Source: Polytrichum commune
Lineage: Eukaryota; Streptophyta; Polytrichopsida; Polytrichales; Polytrichaceae
Length of the DNA: 64,000 bases
Assembly (NCBI GenBank): GCA_950295325.1
Contig: OX485809.1
Location: 30,380,001 to 30,444,000 of the forward strand
Direction of reading: 5' to 3'
Shown here: one piece after another, positions 10,843 to 23,326 of the stretch
Position numbering within the stretch: position 1 is the first letter of the stretch
How the letters are laid out: the number at the start of each line of letters is the position of its first letter
The notes under the pieces: generated by a model
The model's input: the letters and a program-made list of their open reading frames with translations, nothing else
Database searches by the model: none
What the model was told of the DNA's origin: nothing
Translations under genes and position numbers: made by a program

Positions 10843-11190
10843 TCATATTTCAAATTGCAGGACATTGCATATCATATTTCCTTCGCATTCATCAAAATAA
10901 TTTAGAAAAGCTACTTCCTGTGACAACACTCGAAATTCATACCTTCGTGCCACTTGTCTCATGCTTCCTTTTTGGCTATGATGTTTGTGACTAACAGTGT
11001 GAGATGATGATGCAATTCCTTGGGCTGCTTTCAGTTCCGCAAGCTCTGCTTGCAACTTCTTAATGTACTTGTCCGTGGAATTATCTTCTGACCCCTCACC
11101 ATCGGACCTCTCATTATAACTTCCTGTCCCAGGTGCAGCGGTCTCCTTCCCCTTCCTGGTAGATCGTGAATACCTTCCCGTGTCCTACAC
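10843..11190 (-). CDS. Last exon of the CACTA minus-strand gene: basic tail and coiled coil
   Basis: After an acceptor ending GTGTAG (about 11191) the minus strand is open to a stop at 10843: DTGRYSRSTRKGKETAAPGT, an acidic/Ser segment, then KYIKKLQAELAELKAAQGI, a heptad-like coiled coil, then CEGNMICNVLQFEI and the stop. A C-terminal coiled coil is usual for En/Spm Transposase_24-type proteins. Whether it is spliced to the 11745-12690 exon is uncertain, because that exon has its own stop at 11745; an intron with a donor just before that stop is one possibility. Confidence 0.5.
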
Positions 11191-11744
11191 AACGATCAAG
11201 CTTATACATCACGTTAAATTGCAATTTCGTACTATGCTCTCTGTGAAAATAATGTGTACTCCGTACTTCAAGTGTCCTCCACATCAGTGTATAAATGTGG
11301 CATTTATGCCTCATTTCTCAATAGTATGAATTTCCTTAAATGCTATCATGTTAGATATATCCTCCACCTTGCCAAAACTCTATAATATTCATAAACCTCA
11401 TTCACCTGTATTCCATCCTTTAATACGGCAACTAACTGTAATATAATATCTCATAATTTACAGAACCTGATTCTCTCATCAAACTATCCTGATACATCTC
11501 ATAAGTTTTGAGCGTCACATTCATTCTACGCAATTTGGACCTACACTTGCAGAGAATACCGAAACATCAATTCTACATGAACGTTGAAATACAAACTAAT
11601 CAAGATAAAATAATATATATGGTGTACCTACGGTTACATTATAACCTGAGGGGTGCTTGTTAAGGGTGAAATTCGTTCAACGCCATCACCGTTGCAAAGT
11701 GGTGAAGAAGATTTATCCACCGATGAATTGCGCTCGTCGCCCTC

Positions 11745-12690
11745 CTATTCATCTTCTCCAGCTATGTCCTCCCACATCGGAGTTAATGTCTTCTTCTTAT
11801 TTTTCGCTACAGTATAGCCTTTTGGACGGTGCGCTTCTGCATAAACTTCGTCAGGGTCTGGTGACCTCCCCAACACCTCCCGTAAATTCTCTCTCACTCC
11901 ATTCACTCCTCTATTTCCTGTCCGATTAATTGTTTTCCTGCTAGCATTCGCATGCTTACCCTGTTCAGATTTTTCCTTCCACTGCTCGCTAGATTCATAG
12001 TTCACAAGTCTCGCCCACACTTGTGAGTCAATGTGTTTAGGCTGATTCTCACCACGCTTTATCATCTTCATAAGCTCGCCTCTTCTCCTCCCTACAGCTC
12101 TCCCCATCAGTCCTCTCAAATATTCTTCATTCAACTCCCCAGAATATTCAAAGCACTGGCTCAATCTTTCCTTGAATATAATGACATCCTCGTAAGTCTG
12201 TTTTCTAATATGGGTGCACGACGGATCGAGGCCGATTGAAAGCTTGTTGATCTCGTTCATCCATGCAGGTCTACCCGCGCCGTATGGAACTCCCTCTCTA
12301 TCTACTGTAACATAGAATGGTTTTTTTCCAGCCCTCTCTCGTCTGGTAGCATCTGCTTCGCGCGTGGCCTGTTTGTATCTACGTTGTTTTCTATCAGATG
12401 CCGGTGACGCTGCTGCCAACTTCTCCCGTTTCACTTCTGAGATCTGCGGCCGTTCCCTTCTAATGTGGTCGTCAAATTTTCGATATGCCTGGTCTGTTGA
12501 TCTCGGAGGTGATGTGAATGGGCTAGATCTGTGGCGTCTCTGCTGTCGTCCCAGACTGTGATCGCCATGCCTGCCCCTCGACGAGGAGGAATCCGTGTAC
12601 GATGGTGACACGCTATGTTTCCTACCATGCTGTCTGTACTTGGATGATTGTCCTCTATACTCGCAACTATCTGCAATTGCATACCGTGCA
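11745..12690 (-). CDS. CACTA second protein, exon with Transposase_24-like domain
   Basis: The long open frame has an Arg/Ser/His-rich N-terminal region (SSSRGRHGDHSLGRQQRRHR) followed by a domain running from GRPAWMNEINKLSIGLDPSC through HIDSQVWARLVNYESSEQWK, SRKTINRTGNRGVNGVRENL and PDPDEVYAEAHRPKGYTVAK. The order (helical block, Trp-rich segment, NR motif, then G-x-x-P-D-x-x-E-x-x-x-x-A-H) is that of the plant Ptta/En/Spm Transposase_24 family. In this superfamily the second protein acts with TnpD as the DNA-binding partner (family knowledge). The frame ends at TAG, 11747-11745. Confidence 0.7.
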
Positions 12691-12811
12691 CCACATCAAT
12701 TACTGCTCAGACCTGCCTCTAACTTCAAAACAATGTCAAAGAATTTATGGGAATTTCATTTCGTAATAGAGATTCTACACAATGAAAAATACTGCTCAAC
12801 CTTCTCACCAT

Positions 12812-15189
12812 AGTTCGGCGACAGAATACGCTTATGGCCATCCGGTGTATGCCACGCCCTCTGTTGCGAAAGGTTTATTCTTGTATATGCCGGGCTCCCC
12901 GATCTGCCACGTTGCGGGCTTCTAGCCGTATAATATCGCATCTGCTTCCAATTCTCATGTGGAGGACTACGATAGCTCCTTTCCATGTGGTCACGCTGTC
13001 GTAAATAACGTTCATAAGTGGGTGATGCTTCCACTTCTCTGGCTTTTCCCCTAGCTCTCTGGAAATTCAAATGTCACCCACATTGGTTGTTATAATCAAC
13101 TCCCACAAGTGGTAATTACGTTCAGAGTGTTCACATCACCGTGTGCCGAGGTCATGCTCCCACATTCGCAGATGACATGCCCATACCAAGCAAATCTTTC
13201 AGGTTCCTATACAGTCTATACTCCACACTACCATACCTGACTATACACCTGGGTTCTGAAGTATTCATCACATGAACCTTGTACAACAAAAATGAACCGC
13301 ACCTATAACCTTCCACATTACGGATGGAAAAAATCATTACTTTATGGTACCTGATCAAGTGTGGATGGACTTCGTGATACTCGTCTTTGCTTGTGAGGCA
13401 CGTGCTCTGGGTCAGAGTTATTGTCGCTGAGCTGCACGTATATTTGTTTCTCTTTCTCTTTCCGCTTTGGTCGATCTTCATTACGTATCTCAGAATCCAA
13501 TGCTTCTCTTGCAGGAGGATCGAATGCATTCACTGCATCTACTCCAAGTGAATGGGCGTTTGTGACATCAGTAGCACTTGGTTTCCCACGTTCCTCCGTT
13601 GGAATGGGAATGTCGCCACCTGATATAGCACATTTAATCATTTTTTGTCAAGACTTACACATTTAACCCTTGCTATGTTACATTCTAAAAATCATAGAAT
13701 TAATTGCATATAAACAGAATAAACGATATAACACAGAATAAACAGAAGTATAAACGAGTGTCATGACTCAACGTTCATCAGGATTATCAGCTACAATTTT
13801 CAGAATTCATTACATTTATATTTAGCAACCCAGTGTTTGAAAATGCAGTAGCTCCTCTCTTACCTCCTGATAGTGTAATCTTTTCGACTGCAAATGGACT
13901 GCCTGAACCAATTTCGTTGTCCATTGCTACCAAAACATCTTCTGTGTTTTGCTCACTAGATTTTGTGTCAGCACTCGTTTTGTAGCTCCGTCGCTTTGCC
14001 GGATATATAATAGTCTTTACAACACGCCCACAGGCTGCGGCATCCTCTATTCTTTTCCGCCTGAGCTCTGTTGGATCAGCTACTGGGTTTTTCGTTCGGC
14101 CTAGTAAGACATTTGCGGGTCCCGTGCGACCAACTTTTATATTCTTTTTTCCCTTTGCAACAACGTTTTCCTTTTTTTTACCCTTTCCACGCCCTTTTCC
14201 TATGTTCATGCCCTGCCCCTCCGTTTCGGCTTCCAATGCCTGCTGCGCAGGCATTGGACTGGACGTTGGCTTTGTTCGTTTTGGCTCAGTTAGTGCTTTA
14301 GATTTTTTCCCAAACCAGGGTTCAGGAAGGTCAGTATCCTTGAGACCCTTCACCATCTCGGATTCTCCAACCTGTGCATTGAAATTCTCCCATATGTAAC
14401 ATACGTGCAATTTGAAATATATGTCCGACTTTCTTTCCTTCAGAACTAAACAAAACGCCCAACTTCTACGTATTTATAAGAAATGCTGGACTCCAATTCT
14501 TCACTGTCCTTCTACCACATCTGTCCACATCATACATCATCACATTGCTACGTCGTTCGTTTTCAGGTTAACAAGTTCTAAGACTGTAACAATTCCTCGA
14601 ATTGTTACTCAATTGATTTGTGCAACTTTATCTACTACTGCAAAGTGAAAGGAGGTCAATACTATACCTGATTTGCAATCAAGTTCTCCAAGTCCGCAGT
14701 TGCCTCGTCCACCGAAGCGTACTCCGCCAATTCCTCTGCGTCCCAGTTCTCAGTGCATGTACAATTTACACTATCTGATGTACAAGAAGTGTTATTTTCG
14801 TCGCTTTGAAGCTCAGCGGTACTGGGAACAAATTCGGAGTCTGTCTCATGTAATGTCTCTTTGCTAGTCGATGATGCTGGCTCGGTTTCTGCGGGCTCGG
14901 TTTCTGCGGGCTCGGTTTCTGCGGGCTCTTGGGCAGAAACCCGGTCTTCCTCCGCTTCATTCCCGTTGCACCGTCTGGTTTTTCGCCTGAGCCTCGACAC
15001 CACCCTTACGTGATTCTCCACAGCGTCAGACGCCTATCCTCCTTTTCTCTGTGATTTTCCCCCGCCGCCGGAAGAGTCGCCGCGTACTTCCACAAACTTC
15101 ACATCGTTGTCGCTCAGTGTATAGGGTGTTGGAGATCTTACTCTTCCCATTGGCGTGTCCAACTCGCCGTTCAATAATGCCGCCTTCTT
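12812..15189 (-). CDS. Upstream exons of the CACTA minus-strand gene
   Basis: Four exon-like blocks with good borders precede the Transposase_24 exon. 15189-14669 (acceptor ATGCACAG, donor GTATAG) reads TPMGRVRSPTPYTLSDNDVK and later a triple AETEP repeat. About 14370-13867 has a basic stretch, MNIGKGRGKGKKKENVVAKG, and a GGAG/GTAAGAG donor. 13641-13342 runs GDIPIPTEERGKP to STLDQ with a GTACCA donor. About 13063-12812 is Arg/Ser-rich: HMERSYRSPPHENWKQMRYY. A TAG interrupts the first block near 15034 while the frame continues into VENHVRVVSRLRRKTRR; this is either a disabling change or an alternative start at 15021. No enzymatic motif is seen. The basic and Arg/Ser composition fits nuclear DNA binding. 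Confidence 0.5.
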
Positions 15190-16998
15190 CAACTGTGCAT
15201 ACCTGCATGCGCTTCAGGGTGAATGTGTTAGAGGTTGCACAAATTTGAGCAACAGTATGTCTGTGTAGTGTACTTAGAAAGGACTGTGGACCTGCAACGG
15301 CCGGGGTTTACCATCTTCTGGAAACTCCATTCAGAACAGGAGCATGAATGTAGTGTCCATAACGTAGTCGTATATTGATGAACGACTTTCATCCAAGTTT
15401 CTAGTTTAGGTTATCCAGAAGGCACAATCGACGAGACCAATTACCCTGCTGCGTTGGAACTTGGGAAGTTAGTGCCGCAAGGGCCCAGAATTGGACTCAC
15501 TACACGACAATTTGCGCCACACCAGAGCCTGCACAAAAATGCCGCTGCGTTCCACATATCCCACGTAGTCATAACTTGTTGAGGTGATGACAAACGCGCC
15601 GCTTAAGTCTCCGCCATTACCAAGTACGTGGCATACTGCATGGTTAGACTGTGGGAGGGACTCCTAAATCGTAGATACCCCCAAGAAAACCTAGGTAATC
15701 TGTCGAAAAAGTGCGTCGTTATCGCCAGATAATTCGTCACGGAGCTGCTTTTCGCGATTGACATGGAGCGACATACCTACATTCTCGCGATGGACCCAGA
15801 GAGAGCGCAATATGACCACAAAATACTGAAGAAGAACGCGAAGGGGAGGGTAAGAAAATCTCATCCTGAATTATTGTGGTCTAGGTCCTCCAGAAGTCCA
15901 ACGTGGTGCTCGGTTTAGGCTCTTAGCCGCACACGTTCGTGCACCGTCGGAATTGCCATCCTCAAATGTCTTGAACAGCAGCACGACTGCTCATCTTCCA
16001 CTGTAGTCTTTGGGGATTTCCGGTAAGGATGTTTGCAACTAACAAATTGCACAACTGTGTACCTAATCCCAGACGGCGACGCTATGTTGGAATCATTCAG
16101 CGCATGAATTCGGAATTTCCGGGACCCTGCGTTTAGAGGTTAGTATTCTACACGCCAACAGTTGGCTTCTATCCCTGTGCTTTCCTAAAAACATCTAGCG
16201 CCCAATACTGTTAAGCACATTGAAGTCGAGTAACATACTGCAAAGGGATTAGCTTGCGAGTGTGAAGCAGGTATTTGTTCATTTTCTTTGTGCTGAGCAA
16301 GGGCTTTGCAAACAACTGTGCAGCTCAGTTCAGTGTTGTGAGTGACAGGTACTTGTTGGTGTATTCACCAACAGTTTAGTCCAATCATACCTGATGTAGT
16401 GGATGCTTTAGCTGTCATGTCCTAACCCATTAACCCCACCACCACCCCCATATCATGAGTGCCAGTGAAATGAACTTCATGATGCGATCAGCGTGTATTT
16501 TGCCAACGTCTTATCTAAAGACATCTCAGTTATTATTAAACTTAGAGGTTTGAAATAACGTTTGGATTAATGTACTAGACGTTTAGTTTCTGGTTGTTAT
16601 ACCAATATTTCACCCTCATTTTTTATTTACCTTCTGAACGCCCTCTCTTGGATAGTGATGAAGACATTATGCACAACCTGTTTTTGAGCCCAAAGTCTGA
16701 TATTTGCGGTGGCAGGTGAAGCTTGCAGCATTCTTGCATGTTGCAGGGCGCCACAACACTGCCACCCACTTTGAAGTTACCGAATCGGCCCTCCGTGAGT
16801 TCCTCTCTGTCCAGAAACAGAAGGTATTGCCCCGTTTATCATGGTTTGCTACACTTTTTTTGAACACATGGTGATGTATGTGTATTCAACACCCAGTGCA
16901 TATTCAATTTCTCAAACAATAAGTGAACACCGAGGTCTTTGACATGAAGTGGAGGTTCGAATTTAACATGCGCAGGAGAGTGGTGGAGCCTACGAAGT
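15190..16998. other. Divergent inter-gene region of the CACTA element
   Basis: This separates the minus-strand exons from the plus-strand transposase set. A short candidate 5' exon begins with ATG at 15763 (MERHTYILAMDPERAQYDHK) and ends in a GGGAGG/GTAAGA donor at about 15850. The rest shows short frames only, and TATA-like elements cannot be assigned. A shared bidirectional promoter is plausible but not shown. Confidence 0.4.
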
Positions 16999-17385
16999 AT
17001 GGACACAGTCAGCAACGTTGACGAGGGCATGCCCGGTACTACAATCGAAGGTGATGGAAACTGTAAATGCGGCTCGCCCCACTGTAGCGAAGAAATTTGC
17101 ATGTGCAAATACACCGTAGGTACTGTCATCCAAGATATGAGCACAGGAGATATAAATGAAAATAAGAGGAGTCCAGGTTTGCAACATCAAAACAAACTGA
17201 GTAGGCAGGTAATGAAGCAACAATTGAAAGAACTACTAATTCGGTCAGACATGATACTTCAGAATAGTATACATTTACAAATCTTGTCAGAGAAGTTACT
17301 TCAAGATAGTATTCGTATGCGTGACCTATGCGTCATTGCTGAGGAGAAAGAGAGTTTACCTGAGGTGAAGGAGCGTATGCCTTAG
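16999..17385 (+). CDS. Unknown CACTA-encoded ORF with Cys cluster
   Basis: The 128-codon ORF begins MDTVSNVDEGMPGTTIEGDG, then has a compact Cys/His cluster CKCGSPHCSEEICMCKYT (about residues 24-41) and a Leu/Lys-rich helical region (KLSRQVMKQQLKELLIRSDM). It ends in MP and TAG. I do not recognise a family. Cysteine spacing C-x-C-x4-C-x4-C-x-C would suit a small metal-binding fold. It lies upstream of the TNP2 exons on the same strand and may be a 5' exon of that transcript or an independent accessory ORF. The following stretch (17441-17700) also looks partly exon-like (TSTFMNAIKVMGNLFSCVSQ). Confidence 0.35.
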   Translation: MDTVSNVDEGMPGTTIEGDGNCKCGSPHCSEEICMCKYTVGTVIQDMSTGDINENKRSPGLQHQNKLSRQVMKQQLKELLIRSDMILQNSIHLQILSEKLLQDSIRMRDLCVIAEEKESLPEVKERMP

Positions 17386-19121
17386 GAGAATGAGAGGAGG
17401 GCCCGGCAGATGGAAGGTATGCCTCAGGAGACGATAGTATGACAGTGAAGAATGATAGTAGGACTGAGGAGATGTTTTTCGGCAGTCGTTCTGGGCCAAC
17501 GACAGTCTTCAAGACTTCAACATTCATGAATGCCATCAAAGTAATGGGAAACCTTTTCAGCTGTGTCTCTCAAGAAATTCGTTATAGAATCTTTTTGTAG
17601 AAGAGTGCATTTGATAGCGGTGATTCCAAGCTGTTGGACACCATCAACAAGATTGTCTGGGACAGCTTGGGCGTCTCGGAGTGTGCCATCGTCCCCACCC
17701 AGCAGTCCACAAAAGTATGTAGGAGTTATAATTTACAACCTCCTCAGCTCACTTGGCGTCGAGTTTCTTCATCCTCTATGACTGTGAGCAAAAATTCCAG
17801 AGTGTTTTTTTCAGTGATTAGTAAAAGATGACCGCCATCGATCAGGGCTAGATGTCGAATTCAAGTGTTGGGTGTTATTTGAGGACCAAGGATGAAACCA
17901 TACGGATCGCACGGCATAAAGTACCTGGCAGCTCTTTAGAATTGCGTTGCATTGGTGCATGTGCAATTTATTGTAGGCCATGGCGTAACTGAATCCTGAT
18001 AGGTAGGATGTCCATTCTCATTCCTGCATTCCGTTGTTGCTTGTCTAAAAGCGAAAATGTGGACCGTAAATCAACCTTCCTATATGGATCTTGTTTCCTG
18101 GAGACAATAAGGCCTGAACTGCTAACATCAGGGGTGTGTAAATTTGCACTGCCATTGGATACAGCCCAGGGGAGACATTGGTTGGTCCGAATACTATCTT
18201 CAACGACACCTTTAATCAGCTTCTATTCTCGGGCGGCGTTTACTCGTTGAAACTGCAGTCTGGAGACCTCCGCCTCTACTCCAACTTCGGATTGGGCTAG
18301 AAGCTGTACTGGAGCCTGCACCAAACCTTGTACAAAGGTGATCTCAGCAAGGTCAGATACGTAGGTATCCTAAATACCTATTAAACTGCCTTGATTCTTC
18401 CTCCATCCGAAGTTTCTCAGTGTGGTTAAAATGGCATAATCATGTTCCACCAGATTGCTCACAAAGTTCTCCAGTGTCCATGGGCGTTATTTAGCACTTA
18501 AATTACAGAGATTTTTATGTGGACGAGATAAATTTCTTCCACCCATAAGGTTCTTAGGTGAACCAAACATTCGAACACATCCACTTCAATCAAGTGTGCG
18601 CATGTGTAGGCTGCGGCATTAACACACAACCAATACAGTCGATGTGGTAAGGACGATGCTGGACCTGTAGCCCGTATACAATTCTTGGAGAAGTAGTGCA
18701 GTATGCGGCGTAGATTGTGCGCCGCGTACCACATTGAGCGCTCGTTAGCCCAAAGATTGGGCTTACCAGAATATCCCTGTGCTTGCAACCGATGCAGAGG
18801 AGCTCGGATAAAAAAAGTACACACTGTCGCAAAGCACCACATCTCCTATGGCCGCAACCCGTACCTCATATACCCAGTAATGGTAAGCGTTGATACTCCA
18901 ACCCTGTACTCTTCCGTGTACTTGGATTTCCTAGTAGTCTCTACCGCAGTGCCTCGTGATCGCCATATTTGGTCACAGCTAGTGTTATGCGATGGGGTGG
19001 AGCATACGTTATAGAGGTGGAGTTCAGGAAGTATTAATGGGTGAGACATTATGTATAGTTCGGCGAAGAGAGGACATGAATTAACGTGCTCTATCATTCA
19101 TTCCACAGACAGTGGACGGTC
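17386..19121. other. CACTA internal region without a firm gene
   Basis: Short plus-strand frames at 17441-17700 could be exon remnants. Overlapping 70-115-codon frames on both strands at 18500-19020 match nothing I know and contradict each other. No terminal repeat or RNA gene was found. Confidence 0.4.
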
Positions 19122-20569
19122 AAAATGTGCAAGGACCAGCAAGAACGCAGTATAGAGAGGCAGAGCAGTACAGAAGAGAAGGGTGACCTGATGGAGATGA
19201 AGGATTCACGTGGCCGCGTAGAACAGCAGTGGACATCCAAAACATGGCTCGCGACGCATTTGGCCATATCGATGACATTCATAGGAATAGCATCAATGAC
19301 GGTGGCGGCCCAGATATGGATGCTAATGTGGGTGATGGGGATGGTGAATACAATGAGGCTAATTTGGAGCACATGATTCGGGAGTCCACAGAAAGCGTTT
19401 ACGAGGGGAGCAGCCAAAACCGATTGCAATGCGCAATTGTATTGTTTTCCTTATGCACGTTGTACTCGGTCCCGCATACATTTTTGGATGCCATGTTGAC
19501 GTGGATAGCCGATGACTTGCTACCCACTTCAAACAAATTCCCCAGAACGGCATATGAAGTGAAGAGCTTGCTCATGAAGCTCGGATTGAAACATGAGCAG
19601 GTGCATTGCTGCCCGGACGGCCATGTGTTGTACGAAGGGGTTAATTCTGATCTTCAAGAATGTCCCATCTGCCAGCAGGTACGATACATCCCAGGGTCGA
19701 ATAGAGTTCCACAGCGCGTAGCTCGCTATTTTGATGTGATTAGACATTTACAACGCATGTTCAAATGTCCTGAAGTTGCAAAACACATGACATGGTACCA
19801 AACACATAAATCCCGGGGCCAGCTAATGAGGTCCGTGGCTGACAACCCACAGTGGAAGAAAATAGATGAAAACGAACCAGAATTTGCTGCAGTCCATACA
19901 AATCTGCGTCTGGGACTAGTGGGGGACGGGATTATCCCGTTCCGGAACAATGCAATTAAGCACTCCACTTGGGTGCTGTTAATTATAGTGTACAATCTCC
20001 CACCCTGGCTATTGACAAAGAAATTTTTCCTTTCACTAGCATTACTAATTCCTGGCCCCAAATCTCCCAACGCAGATAATATTGATGTATTTATAGCACC
20101 CATAGTTAGAGATTTGCTGAAATTATGGGTGGGTGTCCCTGCTATAAATATGGCAATGCCCGAAGGAAACAAAAGATTTACACTTAGAGCCATGTTGATA
20201 TGGACGGTAAACGATTTTCCAGCCTATGGGCTTCTATCGGGACAGCAAGTGAGTGGTTACAAAGGTTGTCCTTTATGTGGCCCAGAAACATGCGCTGAGC
20301 ATGCGCAACTTTTGAGTAAAATGATATTCTTAGGGGGGCGTCGCTTCCTAGGCATGGATCACAGGTTCCGAAGAGCTCTGGCGACCTTCAACAATCACCC
20401 GGAGTACGACATGGCTCCTGAGAGGCCAAGTGGGGAAGAAGTGCTACAATGGGGAACAGAAAGAAGCGAATTCCTTGCAGCTGGTGGACAAGAGAATTCT
20501 ATCGAAGACCCTGTCAAACGGCACGGTGTGAAACGTCGAAGTTTGTTGTTTGACCTGCCATACTGGAAG
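19122..20569 (+). CDS. CACTA TNP2 (TnpD-type) transposase, first main exon
   Basis: The open region reads NVQGPARTQYREAEQYRREG up to a stop, then is continuously open from 19229. It shows DAMLTWIADDLLPTSNKFPR, a Cys-rich finger (HCCPDGHVLYEG ... ECPICQQVRYIPGS), then LRLGLVGDGIIPFRNNAIKH, FTLRAMLIWTVNDFPAYGLL, GYKGCPLCGPETCAEHA and finally LLFDLPYWK with a GTATGT donor. These blocks are the TNP2/Transposase_21 core; the D of GLVGDG and of WTVNDFPAYG sit where the family's acidic catalytic residues are found. The protein would bind and cut the CACTA ends in the nucleus. The upstream boundary is unclear because of the stop near 19190. Confidence 0.85.
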
Positions 20570-20691
20570 GTATGTATAATTACTATTGGACAGTAGGTTG
20601 GAGCTATTTTCACTGTGCAAAGCATACTGACTAAAATAAAGATTGACTGCCTAAGTATGTGTGATTCAAGGGAAGATGGAAATTCTATGTG

Positions 20692-21593
20692 CAGGACCTA
20701 CCGGTACGCCATGTACTAGACGTTATGCATTGTGAGAAAAACCTGGCGGAGAACATACTGCGAACAGCTTTTGGTGAAAAAGATAGCCCATCTGTAAGAG
20801 CCGACATGGAAGCACGTGGAATAAGACCGCATCTACATTTACAACCTTGTGGACCTAATAGGGATCGATTTTACATGCCAGATGCTCCTTACGTGCTATC
20901 TCCAACAGATAAGGCGAAAGTGTTGCGAATCCTAAAGAATCTACGAACTCCTACTAATTATGTGGCTGCTTTGCATACAAAAATTAGCAAGGGAAAACTA
21001 AGCGGTTTAAAATCTCACGACTACCATGTTCTGATGCAACAAATATTGCCGTTGTGTTTCCGGACAATTTCCAACCAAGCTCTTGCAGGTGCTGTGATAC
21101 GTCTAAGCCGGGTTTTTAGAAAAATCTGTGCAAAGACAATTAACGGGTCAGAGAAGGAACAAATGCTACAGGATTGTGCAGAAACGATGTGCATGTTTGA
21201 AAAAGAAATGCCCCCGGCTTTCTTTGATATCATGTCCCATTTGCCGTATCATTTAGTAGAAGAAGTGTTTCTGTGTGGCCCAGTGCACACAAGGTGGATG
21301 TATCCTTTTGAAAGGTACTTTAAATCTGTGAAAGGTTTTGTGAGGAACCTAGCTAAACCTGAAGGGAGCATTGCGCAAGGGTACCAAGTAGAACAAGCTT
21401 TAGGTTTCATTACGGAATACATGTCCGATTACAATGTTACGAGAAGGAGAATCTGGGACGACAAGGAAGAACCATCTATGGTGGATGAGTTGTTGGAGGG
21501 GAAGGGAAAGCCGAAGATATTGTCGGAGGAACTACGGAGTGCAATGCATGTGTTTGTGCTCGACAACTCAGCACACATAGAGCCATTACGTCA
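20692..21593 (+). CDS. CACTA TNP2 transposase, second main exon with DUF4218 region
   Basis: Acceptor TGTGCAG is followed by DLPVRHVLDVMHCEKNLAEN, the stretch that normally follows the DLPYWK junction in TNP2 proteins. The C-terminal half holds PPAFFDIMSHLPYHLVEEVF, CGPVHTRWMYPFERYFKSVK and AKPEGSIAQGYQVEQALGFI, which is the DUF4218 block found with TNP2. The exon ends at CGTCA/GTAAGT (about 21593). No stop or frameshift is seen inside it. Confidence 0.85.
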
Positions 21594-21639
21594 GTAAGTC
21601 CCTAAACACCATTATATCTGCAATTATTGTGATATATTG

Positions 21640-22060
21640 TTGAAATATTTCCTTTTGAAAAAACATTTGAGGTATATTCCATAAATACTGCCAAAGTGAT
21701 TGGTAATTCTCCTGAGATCTTGAACTGCACCCAGCTGTTTCTCAAGCTACACCGATTCAAGATAGATCAAGAGAGACAATGTTAGAAAAACTAACATAAT
21801 AGCACCAGCACACGCAGGTAATGTCCACTGAATCATGAGCTCCCTGGCACTTAATAACCGTTTTTGACACCCAGTACCCAGTTGACCTGAGGGTGCGCCT
21901 CAAATCAGTTGGGAGAGGCAGCCAGGTACACAGTGGAACTGGTTTCAAAAGTGATTGATGCTCCCTTGGGGGCATAACAATAACTAACCCTTTTTTGCAA
22001 GGTTTTTTTTTTAGCACCTGGTCTACACATCCCCCTAAACCTGCCACTGCTCAGCTTTCA
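21640..22060. repeat. MITE-related sequence in the TNP2 intron
   Basis: The stretch 21672-21755 (GAGGTATATTCCATAAATAC, then GTAATTCTCCTGA) resembles the MITE copies at 34224-34443 and 39937-40160 (complement). Its ends are less clear than theirs. It lies between the DUF4218 exon and the DUF4216 region. Confidence 0.45.
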
Positions 22061-22394
22061 GTGTAATGTTGATTCTAATTTATTGATTCCAGATCATGAG
22101 AATTTACCATAGACAAAGTTAGAGAAAACCTTTAATCTTTGTTTCTCTCTGTTCTGTCAGGTCATATTGTTTGTTGAATAAGGCAGTCACACTCGCCTAC
22201 TGGTTCTAAGTTTGCATTCGCAACGTGTGTCCAAACACCGTGTAAGATGGATTTTCAAGAGTAATGCCAGGATGCGGGGGAGTTTATGTACCTGTAAACA
22301 TTATTACTGTCATGCTCTGTGCTGGTCAGGAAAGTGATGTCATAAAGTAATGTAAACTGCGATTGTTATGTATTGTTGTACATAACCTGAACTT

Positions 22395-23326
22395 ATGAAC
22401 GCGGTAATTGAGAATGTCACCTGTGGAACGCTAATCCATGCAGAATTTATGAGGAATTATGTGAAACAAGGACCACTGCGAGGGCGGATTTCCGCAGAAG
22501 ACATCCACGAAGGAATGGGAGGAGATTTGATCCATATCCGACAGAATTGGCGGAGATGCAATCGTTTCCAGAATGGCTGCGTGTTGAGGTGGATGTATGA
22601 AAAGCTGAGGGGCAAGAAGTTTCAGAAGACGTTGAGGACACATCCAAACCACCATCGTTACAAGCACAGCGGTTCAAGAGCATGTACGCGTACGGGTATC
22701 ACTATCGAGTTAAGAGTGTTGAAGAGGCCATTACGAAAACTTGCGACTCCGGAGTTGCAGCCTTTTTTCGAAGGCCATGCCGAGCTGGTAGGCGCTATGG
22801 GAATTCTGTGGATGCTAACTTGGAGTATATTGGCCAAATTTTAGAGATTGTGGAGCTTAATTATGGGCGCCATTGCACCGTTATTTTGGTTTGTGACTGG
22901 GTAAAGGCGAACTACAGGTGGAGGAACGCCACGGTGAAAAAAGATGAGCGGGGTTTTACATTAGCAAATTTTAACGCGATGGTAGAATATGGTTACGAGT
23001 CATTTGCTTTCCCTGTACATTGCGACCAAGTTTTTTTTTCTGATGAGGAGGACCAACCAAGATGGAAAGTAGTGCTACGAACAGAGGTTCGTGGACGTCG
23101 AGTGGACAGCGAAATGGAAGAACAAGACAAAATTCCGATGTTTGCGATGGGGGCTGATTCAGATTTTGAAGGTTTACGCGCCCCAGAAGAATTGCCGGAG
23201 ATCAATCCAGATCCACTCCCCATAGGTAGGAATGTACGGCTTAATGAAGTACTGAATGAGGTTGTGCAGGAGGAAGCTGTTGTATTTGATAGGGACCTCG
23301 GGGAATCATCAGAGGAAGGTGAATGA
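22395..23326 (+). CDS. CACTA transposase C-terminal region (DUF4216), interrupted by a stop
   Basis: In frame 2 the region reads EMQSFPEWLRVEVDV, stop (TGA, 22598-22600), then SMYAYGYHYRVKSVEEAITK, YIGQILEIVELNYGRHCTVI, LVCDWVKANYRWRNATVKKD, ERGFTLANFN and DQVFFSDEEDQPRWKVVLRT, ending in an acidic tail at 23326. The order VCDWV, GFT-x-x-N-F, DQVFF and W-K-V-V-L is the DUF4216 signature that accompanies TNP2. The TGA separates it from its upstream segment, so the present copy would make a truncated protein unless the stop lies in an intron. The frame at 22395-22681 that opens with an ATG is partly out of phase with this one. Confidence 0.7.

Noticed and set aside
12033-12561. Plus-strand ORFs opposite the Transposase_24 exon
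   Set aside because: Shadow frames of the minus-strand exon with no motif.
18498-19097. Overlapping ORFs on both strands in the CACTA middle
   Set aside because: They contradict each other, show no domain, and have no splice context that favours one.
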